A stretch of 15,396 nucleotides of DNA from an uncultured Burkholderiales bacterium (GTDB taxonomy: Bacteria; Pseudomonadota; Gammaproteobacteria; Burkholderiales; Burkholderiaceae_E), in assembly GCA_903898725.1 (NCBI GenBank), contig CAIUGQ010000377.1, forward strand, positions 1 to 15,396, written 5' to 3'. A model generated the notes under the pieces. The model saw only the letters and a program-made list of their open reading frames with translations, had not been told where the DNA came from and did not search any database. A program made the translations under genes and the position numbers. Positions 7,411 to 13,746 of the stretch are shown in pieces; the stretch's first letter is position 1; each line of letters starts with the position of its first letter.

Positions 7411-7446
7411 GTGCTCGAGAAGTACCGTGACCGGCTGCTCGAGCAC
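7411..7446. promoter_or_regulatory. inverted repeat between dehydrogenase and DUF2147 genes
   Basis: GTGCTCGAG at 7411-7419 and its exact complement CTCGAGCAC at 7438-7446, with an 18-base spacer. The second arm is part of the 10-bp palindrome TGCTCGAGCA (7436-7445). It lies 135 bases or more upstream of the DUF2147 start and 28 bases beyond the dehydrogenase stop. It may be a two-site operator or an mRNA hairpin; no T-run follows on either strand, so an intrinsic terminator is unlikely. Confidence 0.35.
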
Positions 7447-7473
7447 GATGTCGGCTGGACCACACCGCGCCAC

Positions 7474-8451
7474 TCACCCCGCGCGCATCTCCCCCAACCC
7501 CTCCTCGATCGTCACGATCGGCACATACCCGAGCTCGGTACGCGCCTTGGTGGTGTCGATCGTGCAGTCGAGCGTCAGGAACCAGTGCGCCAGCCGGGTG
7601 ATCGGCGGTGCGCCGGGCAGCGGCAGCGCCTTCCAGACGGCCTCTCCGCCGATTCGCACCGTCGAGGCGACCCAGCCCGGGATCTGCGTGGCCGGGACCT
7701 CGACGCCTTGGGTCTCGAGGAGTCGGGAGATGAACGTTCTGAACTGGACGGGCGGCCCGTCGGTCACGAAGTACGCGTGGCCCGCTCGCCCCACTCGGCC
7801 GGCCAGGACGATGCCTTCGACCACGTTGCGCACATGGGTGGTCGCCGTCAGATGGCGTCCGCCGTCGACCCACTTCAGTCGACCGGAGCGGGCGGCGCGG
7901 ACGAGCTCGGGGAGCAGGTTGGTGTCGCCCTTGCCCCAGACGAGCCGCGGCCGCACGACGACGGTCTCGAAGACGCCCGGTTCGTTCGCCGCGACGACCG
8001 CGATCTCGGCGCGGGCCTTGGAGGCGCTGTACGGCACCGGCGAGTCGGGTGCGAGCGGATAGGTCTCGTCGACGTCGACCAGCGGCTGGCCGTGCATCAG
8101 CGCGGCCTCGGTCCCGACGTGCACGACCCGCGCGACCCCGGCGGCGCGTGCCGCCCGAAGGACGTTGGCGGTGCCCCGGACGTTGGCCTCCTCGAAGGCC
8201 TCCGGACGGCCCCAGTCGTCGGCCAGCGCGGCGCAATGGACGACGAGGCTCGCGCCCTGCATCGCCGTCCGCATCACCTCGACGGACGCGAGGTCACCGA
8301 GTGCGGCCCGCGCGCCGAGCGACTCGACGCGCTCGACGGCCGCTTCGGATCGGGCGAGCGCCCTGACGACGGCGCCGCTCTGCACGAAGCGCTGGATGAC
8401 GGCCCCACCGACGAAACCCGATCCGCCGGTGACGAAGACGGTGACGCTCAT
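7474..8451 (-). CDS. NAD(P)-dependent epimerase/dehydratase-like enzyme (extended SDR, 3-beta-HSD type)
   Basis: Cytoplasmic extended short-chain dehydrogenase of 325 residues. The Rossmann fold opens with FVTGGSGFVGGAV (6-18), the dinucleotide-binding Gly motif. Asp53 in the GDL motif contacts the adenine ring in relatives. The active site has Tyr141-x-x-x-Lys145 in YSASK, with Thr114 of HVGTEA as the likely Ser/Thr partner. VVRPRLVWGKGD (165-176) and the later HVRNVVEGIVLA (206-217) fit the 3-beta-hydroxysteroid dehydrogenase/isomerase-like branch, whose members act on sterols, hopanoid-type lipids or sugar nucleotides. The actual substrate is not readable. Start ATG at 8451 with AAGGAG at 8459-8464. 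That site overlaps the stop codon of the upstream reductase gene, so the two are cotranscribed and perhaps translationally coupled. Confidence 0.88.
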   Translation of the reverse strand: MSVTVFVTGGSGFVGGAVIQRFVQSGAVVRALARSEAAVERVESLGARAALGDLASVEVMRTAMQGASLVVHCAALADDWGRPEAFEEANVRGTANVLRAARAAGVARVVHVGTEAALMHGQPLVDVDETYPLAPDSPVPYSASKARAEIAVVAANEPGVFETVVVRPRLVWGKGDTNLLPELVRAARSGRLKWVDGGRHLTATTHVRNVVEGIVLAGRVGRAGHAYFVTDGPPVQFRTFISRLLETQGVEVPATQIPGWVASTVRIGGEAVWKALPLPGAPPITRLAHWFLTLDCTIDTTKARTELGYVPIVTIEEGLGEMRAG

Positions 8452-8463
8452 GGTGCTGCTCCT

Positions 8464-9555
8464 TCAAGGGCTGCGATCGGTGATCGCCGCCCACACCTCG
8501 GCCGACGCCATCGGCAGACGCAGGGCGGCGGGATCGGCCAGCAGGGTCTGCATGCGGCCGTTCATCGGCGCCGCCGCGCCACAGCGCGCGGCGAGCCGCA
8601 GCACCTCGCCGCACAGCGCGTCGGTCTCGGGCGGGCGGCCTCGGGCCAGGTCGTCGGCCATGCTGGAGCGGGCCGCCGCGTCGATGCGCAGCATGCGCGC
8701 CGCGAGGCGGCGGAACACCGGCGTCGGCAGGCGCAGCACGATCGGCAGCCAGCGCGGGGGCAGCGCAGTGACCCGGGCCGGCTCGATGCCGGCCCGGCGC
8801 AGCACGCCCAGGGCCTCCTCGATCAGCGCCGCGAGGCAGCGGCGGTAGCCGCGATCGAGCAGCTCGGTGCGCAGAGGCAGGCCGGACAGCGCATTGACGG
8901 GGTTGTTCAGGTTCAGCAGCAGCTTGCCCCACTGCACCGGCACCAGGTCGGCATGCAGCGCCAGCGGCAGCCCGGCTGCGCGCAGTGCCGGTAGCCAGGG
9001 GTGCAGCACCGGATCGTCCTGCGCGGCGAGCATGCCGTCCGTGCCGCGGTGCAGGTGGCCCGGCGCCAGCTCGACGACGTTGAAGGGCACCATGCCCGGC
9101 ACCACCCGCAAGCCCGGCGCGTGCGCCGCCGCGATCGCGGCGTTGGAGATGCCGTTCTGCATCGACACCACCAGGCTACCCCTCGGCAGTCGCTCGCCGA
9201 GCGCTCGGGCCGCCTCGGCGGTGGCACCGCTCTTCACGCACAGCAGCACCAGCGCCGGCTGGGCGCCGACCGGCACCTCGGTGGCCAGACACAGGCGCTC
9301 GGCAGGCAGGCGGCGCTGCCCGCCGTCGAGGTCGCTGAGCGTGAGGCCGTGGGCGCCGAGCGCCTCCAGCATCCTCGGTCGGCCGACGAACAGCACCCGC
9401 GCGCCCGCCGCGGCGAGCCGCCCGCCGAGGTAGCCGCCGATGCTGCCGGCGCCCATCACCAGCACCGGGCCGGGAAAGCCGGCCGGCGGCGAGGACGTCG
9501 GGTCTGACTGCGGCGCCGGTTCGGCCGGCGCCGCAGCGGGCCACACGGTGGTCAC
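8464..9555 (-). CDS. 2-dehydropantoate 2-reductase family protein (PanE/ApbA-like)
   Basis: NADP-dependent reductase of the ketopantoate reductase family; the reference reaction reduces 2-dehydropantoate to pantoate for vitamin B5 and CoA. Length is 363 residues from the GTG at 9555. N-terminal Rossmann motif VMGAGSIGGYLGG at 33-45; NG-containing motif SMQNGISN at 131-138; the C-terminal helical domain holds WGKLLLNLNNPVNAL (209-223) with the catalytic Lys211. Ser298 and Glu310 match the spacing of E. coli Ser244 and Glu256. The first 30 residues are Pro/Ala-rich and not part of the fold. GTG at 9555 is chosen because its GTGA overlaps the stop of the Mpo1-like gene by four bases; no good ribosome site is seen, and a start nearer residue 31 is possible. 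Some family members instead reduce other 2-oxo acids, and this genomic setting is not a pantothenate locus, so the symbol panE is withheld. Confidence 0.86.
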   Translation of the reverse strand: MTTVWPAAAPAEPAPQSDPTSSPPAGFPGPVLVMGAGSIGGYLGGRLAAAGARVLFVGRPRMLEALGAHGLTLSDLDGGQRRLPAERLCLATEVPVGAQPALVLLCVKSGATAEAARALGERLPRGSLVVSMQNGISNAAIAAAHAPGLRVVPGMVPFNVVELAPGHLHRGTDGMLAAQDDPVLHPWLPALRAAGLPLALHADLVPVQWGKLLLNLNNPVNALSGLPLRTELLDRGYRRCLAALIEEALGVLRRAGIEPARVTALPPRWLPIVLRLPTPVFRRLAARMLRIDAAARSSMADDLARGRPPETDALCGEVLRLAARCGAAAPMNGRMQTLLADPAALRLPMASAEVWAAITDRSP

Positions 9556-10112
9556 GCGGCGGCCGGCCGGCGCGTGGTGTGTCGCGGCATCGCGCCGAGA
9601 CGCGTCTGCACGGCGTCGCGCAGCGGCCGGCGCAAGCCCAGCATAAAGCCGATCTCCGCCGTGACGAAGAGCGGACCGATCAGCAGCCCCATGACGTCGT
9701 CGACGAAGGCGGGCTTGCGGCCTTCGAACGCATGGCCGATGAACTGGATGATCCAGCCGACGACGAACAGGCCGATGCCCCAGCCGAGCCACTGGGCGGT
9801 CGGCAGCGCCGCGGCGACCTGGCCCGCCCAGAGGCTCAGCCCGAGCAGCCCGCCCATCACCGCGCCGTAGCGCACGTCTAGCCGCAGGTAGTACACAGTG
9901 GTCGCGACGACGGCCGCCAGCGCCGGGCTGAGCGCGATGCCGCCCACCTCGAGCAGCACCGGCCGGGCCAGCAGCACGGCCATCGCGACGACGATCATGG
10001 GGACACCGATGCAGTGCGTGGCGAGGTTGCGGCCGTCACGGTGGTAGTCGGCGTACCGGGTCAGCTGGTCCGTCAATGTGCGCAAGGGGGACTCCGAAAG
10101 GGACGATCGCAT
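9552..10112 (-). CDS. Mpo1-like (DUF962) membrane protein, putative 2-hydroxy fatty acid dioxygenase
   Basis: Integral membrane protein of up to 186 residues in the Mpo1/YGL010w family. Yeast Mpo1 is an Fe(II)-dependent dioxygenase that shortens 2-hydroxy fatty acids by one carbon (alpha-oxidation). The conserved signature is present: YADYHRDGRNLATHCIGVP (20-38) with His24, Asn29 and His33, and QFIGHAFEGRKPA (123-135) with His127 and Glu130. Hydrophobic helices lie at about 36-50, 57-76, 84-103, 109-126 and 139-160. The ATG at 10112 has no ribosome site; a TTG at 10085 has GGAG six bases upstream and would give a protein nine residues shorter that still keeps the whole domain. The stop overlaps the reductase start (GTGA). 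Divergent from the Crp/Fnr gene. Enzyme activity in bacteria is inferred from the family. Confidence 0.87.
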   Translation of the reverse strand: MRSSLSESPLRTLTDQLTRYADYHRDGRNLATHCIGVPMIVVAMAVLLARPVLLEVGGIALSPALAAVVATTVYYLRLDVRYGAVMGGLLGLSLWAGQVAAALPTAQWLGWGIGLFVVGWIIQFIGHAFEGRKPAFVDDVMGLLIGPLFVTAEIGFMLGLRRPLRDAVQTRLGAMPRHTTRRPAAA

Positions 10113-10149
10113 CGCGTCGCATCTTGCGCCGGCGGGCGCGCCGAAGTCT

Positions 10150-10163
10150 GTCGGTCAGCCGAC
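10150..10163. promoter_or_regulatory. short palindrome between divergent genes, possible regulator site
   Basis: GTCGG-TCAG-CCGAC, a 5-bp inverted repeat with four bases between the arms, in the 149-base space between the Mpo1-like operon and the Crp/Fnr gene. It sits immediately before a weak promoter-like pair on the plus strand (TTGCCG at 10166-10171 and TACGCT at 10190-10195, 18 bases apart). It could be an autoregulatory site for the Crp/Fnr protein, but it does not match the classical CRP or FNR consensus. Confidence 0.25.
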
Positions 10164-10261
10164 GATTGCCGCGCGCGGCGGGGATGGTCTACGCTCCTGC
10201 GGCGCCGGCGAGCCGGCCTGCATCGCTCCGGCGTTCCCGCCGACCTCCACTCCCGTTCCCG

Positions 10262-10999
10262 ATGCCGCACAGCCCGCGCACTGCCCACGCCCCCGATGCC
10301 GACGAGATCGCGCGCTTGCGCACGCTGCTCGCGCGGGGCCGCTGGTTCGGCGCGCTGCCGCAGCCGCTGCAGGCGGCCCTGCTCGGCGCGGCGCGGTGGC
10401 GACGGCTGGATGCCGGTACGCGGCTGTTCGCGCGCGGTGACCCGGACAGCGGGCTGTACTGCGTGGTCGAAGGCGTGGTGCGCATCGGCAGCACCACGGC
10501 GGAGGGGCTGGAGGCGGTGCTCAGCCAGATGGAGACGGCGCAGTGGTTCGGCGAGATCGCGCTGTTTGACCGCGGCCCGCGTACCCACGATGCCGATGCG
10601 GTGGTGGCGTCCCGGCTGCTGTGGGTGCCGCGCGAGCGGCTCGAGGACCTGATCGCCGACGAGCCGCTGTGGTGGCGCCACTTCGGCGAACTGCTGGCCG
10701 AGAAGATCCGTGCGGTGTTCGCCGGCATGGAACAGCTGGCGCTGCTGCCCGCGTCGGCGCGCATCGCCCGCCGGCTGCATGCGATGGCCGACGGCCACGG
10801 CATGATGGCCCCGGGGGCGGAGCGCTTGCGCATCAGCGTCAACCAGGCGCAGCTGGGCGCGATGCTGTCACTGACTCGGCAGACCGTCAGCGAGGTGCTG
10901 CGTGATTTCGAGGTCCGCGGCTGGCTGCGCCGCCACTATGGCGAGGTGGAACTGCTGGACATCGAGGCGCTGCGGCAGGTCGGCGACGTGACGGCCTGA
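10262..10999 (+). CDS. Crp/Fnr-family transcriptional regulator
   Basis: DNA-binding regulator of 245 residues from the ATG at 10262. The N-terminal cyclic-nucleotide-binding-like beta-roll spans about 28-140 and includes RLFARGDPDSGLYCVVEGVVRIG (54-76). The phosphate-binding cassette region, WFGEIALFDRGPRTHDADA (95-113), keeps Glu98 and an Arg-Thr pair at 107-108, the place of Arg-Ser in CRP, so nucleotide binding is possible. There is no N-terminal cysteine cluster, so an FNR-type Fe-S oxygen sensor is unlikely. A long connecting helix (about 138-160) is followed by the winged helix-turn-helix NQAQLGAMLSLTRQTVSEVL (194-213). The open frame continues to 10076, but that part is Arg/Pro-rich shadow coding. 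No clear ribosome site precedes 10262, so the exact start is uncertain. Targets are unknown; the divergent Mpo1-like operon is the natural candidate. Confidence 0.88.
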   Translation: MPHSPRTAHAPDADEIARLRTLLARGRWFGALPQPLQAALLGAARWRRLDAGTRLFARGDPDSGLYCVVEGVVRIGSTTAEGLEAVLSQMETAQWFGEIALFDRGPRTHDADAVVASRLLWVPRERLEDLIADEPLWWRHFGELLAEKIRAVFAGMEQLALLPASARIARRLHAMADGHGMMAPGAERLRISVNQAQLGAMLSLTRQTVSEVLRDFEVRGWLRRHYGEVELLDIEALRQVGDVTA

Positions 11000-11100
11000 G
11001 GATCGGCGTCGCGTCCGTCCCCGAGGGCTCGCCTCGGCATGCAGCTCGGCGCGGCTCTCCGCGTACCCTGCGAAGCGTGTGAGGTCGACACGCTCACGCA

Positions 11101-11134
11101 AGAGAAAAGCCCGCCGATCGCGAGATCGACGGGC
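11101..11134 (-). terminator. intrinsic terminator of the second binding-protein gene
   Basis: On the minus strand, GCCCGTCGATC (11134-11124), loop TCGC and GATCGGCGGGC (11119-11109) pair over 11 bp with one G-T wobble, followed by TTTTCTCT (11108-11101). It lies 41 bases beyond the stop of the gene at 11176-12825. No T-run exists on the plus strand, so it does not serve the convergent Crp/Fnr gene. Confidence 0.82.
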
Positions 11135-11175
11135 CCTTCCGGTTCAGGAGCGCGGCGTGCCGAGCACGCCTCCGA

Positions 11176-12825
11176 TCACTTCGTCATCGTGATCGACGAG
11201 AAGTTCTGGAACCAGTTCTGCGCCTGCACGAAGCCCTTCACCTTCGGGCTCATCGCACGCGCGTTCACGTCGTGCGTGACCATCACGAAGAGCTGGTCCT
11301 CGACGAACTTCTCGTGCAGCTTCTGCAGCGCCGCCGTCTGCGCCGGCGCCTCGAACGCGTTCTGCGCCGAGGTCAGCAGCGCGTCCATCTCCTTCTCCTG
11401 GTACCAGCCCCAGTTCGTCCCCTTCGGCGAGACCAGGTCCGACTTCACGTGCCGCACGAAGGCCGTGAACGGGTCCTGGATGAAGTAGCTGTAGTTCAGC
11501 GCCACCGCACCCCGGTTGGCCGCGTCCTTCGCACCGCCCCGCCATGCGCCGAGCAGCGCGTTCCACTCGAGCACCTCGAGGTCGACCTTGACGCCGACGT
11601 CACGCAGGTTCTGCTGCAGGAACTCGTTCATCGGGATCGGCTGCATCATCCCCGAGCCGGACGACGGGATCAGGACCTTGAGGGTCAGCGGCTTGGCGGC
11701 CGTGTAGCCGGCGTCGGCCAGCAGCTTCTTCGCGGCGGCCGGATCGAAGCGCAGCGGCGTGGCCTTGCCGAACCAGGCGTGCCCAGGCGGCATGAAGCCC
11801 TTGGCCGGCAGCGACAGCCCGCCCAGGAACTGGTTCAGGCCCTCGCGGTCGATCGCGAGGTTGATCGCGGCCCGGACCTTCGGGTCGCGGAACGGCGAGC
11901 CCTCGAGCATCGACAGGTGCCAGACCCAGTTGTGCGGGTAGGCGTTGGTCACGATCTGCATGCCGGCGCCCTTCAGGCTCGTGACGGCATCGGGCGGGGG
12001 CGCCTCGATCCAGTCGACCTGACCCGAACGCAGCGCGGCGACGCGCGTGTTCGCCTCGGGCAGCGGCACCAGCACCAGCTTCTCGAGCTTCGGCACGCGG
12101 GCCTTGTCCCAGTAGTCGGCGTTCGGCACCAGCTCGGCGCGCTCGCGCGGCGTCCAGGCGACCAGCTTCCACGGGCCGGTGCCCGACGGGGTCTTCGCGT
12201 AGGCGTTCCAGTCGCGGCCCATCTTCTCGAAGTGCGCGGGCGAGGACATCGGGATCCACGCGAGCTGGTACGGCAGGAACGCATCCGGCTCCTTGGTGAC
12301 GATCTCGACGGTGGTCGCGTCGACCGCACGCGAACTGGCGATCGACGGGATCCGCGAGCGGCCCTGCGCGGCCTGCTTCGGGTCGAACTGCGGCGACTTG
12401 TCGTCGAGCAGCTTCGCGAGGTTCCAGACGACGGCGGCGGCGTCGAAGGTCGACCCGTCGTGGTACTTCACGCCGGGGCGCAGCTTGAAGGTCCACTTGG
12501 TGCGGTCCTTCGGATCGGCCACCCACGAGAGCGCCAGACCGGGGACGAGGGTCGAGGCCTTGTCGGCGCTCGTCAGGTCCCACATCACCAGCTGGTCGTA
12601 GACGGTGTTGGCCATGAAGCGCTGGCCCTCGCCACCCTGGTCGGCCTGGCCGGTGGTCAGCGGAATGTCGGCAGCGGTCATGCCGATGCGCAGCGTCCCT
12701 TGGGCGAGCGCGGTGAGCGGCGAGACGAGGGCCGCAGCGGCCAGCAGGACAGCGAGGCGGCTGCCGGTGCGTGCGAACAGCGCGCGCGTCGGGCGGGTCT
12801 GGGACGAGCTCGGGAACAGAGGCAT
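11176..12825 (-). CDS. ABC transporter substrate-binding protein, family 5, orphan
   Basis: Periplasmic binding protein of 549 residues in the SBP_bac_5 family. Residues 1-41 are a long signal peptide with an Arg-rich start, an Ala/Leu/Val core and ALA before Gln42. The family block W-T-F-K-L-R-P-G-V-K-Y-H-D-G-S-T-F is at 111-127. The C-terminal half has VDLEVLEWNALLGAW, the usual lobe-hinge region. It is a clearly different paralogue of the binding protein at 220-1812: little sequence is shared outside the signature blocks. Start ATG at 12825 with GGAG at 12834-12831, five bases upstream. No permease or ATPase is adjacent: the neighbours are a convergent Crp/Fnr gene and birA, and a strong terminator closes the gene. 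It may serve the transporter at 1875-5420 or one encoded elsewhere. Substrate unknown. Confidence 0.92.
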   Translation of the reverse strand: MPLFPSSSQTRPTRALFARTGSRLAVLLAAAALVSPLTALAQGTLRIGMTAADIPLTTGQADQGGEGQRFMANTVYDQLVMWDLTSADKASTLVPGLALSWVADPKDRTKWTFKLRPGVKYHDGSTFDAAAVVWNLAKLLDDKSPQFDPKQAAQGRSRIPSIASSRAVDATTVEIVTKEPDAFLPYQLAWIPMSSPAHFEKMGRDWNAYAKTPSGTGPWKLVAWTPRERAELVPNADYWDKARVPKLEKLVLVPLPEANTRVAALRSGQVDWIEAPPPDAVTSLKGAGMQIVTNAYPHNWVWHLSMLEGSPFRDPKVRAAINLAIDREGLNQFLGGLSLPAKGFMPPGHAWFGKATPLRFDPAAAKKLLADAGYTAAKPLTLKVLIPSSGSGMMQPIPMNEFLQQNLRDVGVKVDLEVLEWNALLGAWRGGAKDAANRGAVALNYSYFIQDPFTAFVRHVKSDLVSPKGTNWGWYQEKEMDALLTSAQNAFEAPAQTAALQKLHEKFVEDQLFVMVTHDVNARAMSPKVKGFVQAQNWFQNFSSITMTK

Positions 12826-12861
12826 GGGGTCTCCGGGGCGGTGCGTGAACCTGAATCGGCA

Positions 12862-12878
12862 CCACTGCGGTGCAGTGG
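12862..12878. promoter_or_regulatory. inverted repeat upstream of orphan binding-protein gene
   Basis: CCACTGC (12862-12868) and GCAGTGG (12872-12878) form a perfect 7-bp inverted repeat around GGT, 37 bases upstream of the ATG at 12825. It lies in the 134-base gap after birA, which must hold the promoter of the binding-protein gene if it is transcribed separately. It could be an operator or a leader hairpin. Confidence 0.3.
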
Positions 12879-12925
12879 CCGTCGGGGCGGGCAAGCTTTG
12901 CAAGGCCCGTGCCACATCCGGGGGC

Positions 12926-12941
12926 GGGCGCCCTGGCGCCC
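12926..12941 (-). terminator. G+C-rich hairpin after birA, weak terminator candidate
   Basis: GGGCGC-CCTG-GCGCCC, a perfect 6-bp stem, 18 bases past the birA stop. No T-run follows on the minus strand, so termination by the intrinsic mechanism is doubtful. It may only mark the transcript end in a Rho-dependent way. Confidence 0.25.
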
Positions 12942-12959
12942 CGGCTTTCGGCCTCCCTG

Positions 12960-13721
12960 TCAGCCCCGCCGACGCACGCTGACCTCGCCCGAGGCGATCC
13001 GCGCGAGGGTCCCGTCGAGGCGCTCGACGCGCAGCGCGCCGTCGTTCTCGATGCCGCGCGCGATGCCGGGCTCGCGGCTGCCGTCGCCGCGCACCAGGTC
13101 GACCGGCAGGTCGGCCAGGGCGTCGAGCGCGCGCCAGCGGGCGAGCCAGGGGCGCAGGCCGTCGCGCGCGAAGGCGCCGACCGCGGCGGCGACCGCCCCG
13201 GCGAGCTCGCGGGCGAGCGGCAGACGCGCCGGTGCCCTGTCGGCGGGGAACAGCGCCCCGGCGGACTGACCGACGCGCGCGGCATCGAGGCCCGCCGTCG
13301 GCGAGAGGTTCAGGCCGAAGCCCACGACCACCCGCTGCAGCGGCCCCTGCTGGCGCACCTCCACGAGGATGCCGCCGGCCTTCGCCGGCCCGTCGGCGCC
13401 GTCGACCTGCAGGTCGTTCGGCCATTTCAGCCGTGGGGCGGCACCGTGTGCGCCGAGCACGTCGACGATCGCCACACCGACCGCCAGCGGCAGACCGAGC
13501 AAGGTGGTGCCGTCGACCTCGCGCTCGACCGACACCGACAGCGTCAGCGCATGCGCCGGGTCGGCGAGCCAGACGCGGCCGTTGCGGCCGCGGCCGGCCT
13601 CCTGGACGTCGGCCAGCAATGCGCACGGCGGCTGCGGGACCGCCGCGAACGGCCGGCGCATCAGCTCGCTGCTGGTGGAGTCGATCCGCGCGACGCGCTC
13701 GAAACGGACCGGATCGATCAT
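12960..13721 (-). CDS. birA: biotin-[acetyl-CoA-carboxylase] ligase
   Basis: Biotin-protein ligase: activates biotin with ATP to biotinyl-5'-AMP and attaches it to the lysine of biotin-dependent carboxylases, such as AccB. Length is 253 residues from the ATG at 13721. Visible motifs: DSTSSEL (14-20), the biotin/AMP loop GRGRNGRVW (43-51), KWPND (99-103) with the conserved Lys99, KAGGILVE (115-122) with Lys115, and GFGLNLS (134-140). The C-terminal SH3-like domain is at about 205-253. There is no N-terminal helix-turn-helix, so unlike E. coli BirA it should not act as a repressor (monofunctional type). The frame also holds an ATG at 13748 that would add nine residues and overlap the vanZ start on the other strand. 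I prefer 13721 because DSTSSEL then sits at the usual distance from the N-terminus. Confidence 0.9.
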   Translation of the reverse strand: MIDPVRFERVARIDSTSSELMRRPFAAVPQPPCALLADVQEAGRGRNGRVWLADPAHALTLSVSVEREVDGTTLLGLPLAVGVAIVDVLGAHGAAPRLKWPNDLQVDGADGPAKAGGILVEVRQQGPLQRVVVGFGLNLSPTAGLDAARVGQSAGALFPADRAPARLPLARELAGAVAAAVGAFARDGLRPWLARWRALDALADLPVDLVRGDGSREPGIARGIENDGALRVERLDGTLARIASGEVSVRRRG

Positions 13722-13746
13722 GTAAGCTGGCTGGAACTCATCTGCC

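Noticed and set aside
7384..8994. 536-codon plus-strand open frame over the dehydrogenase and reductase genes
   Set aside because: Shadow of two well-supported minus-strand genes with intact catalytic motifs and ribosome sites.
11021..11037. CCGAGG-GCTCG-CCTCGG hairpin after the Crp/Fnr gene
   Set aside because: Only a 6-bp stem and no T-run; not enough to call a terminator for the plus-strand gene.
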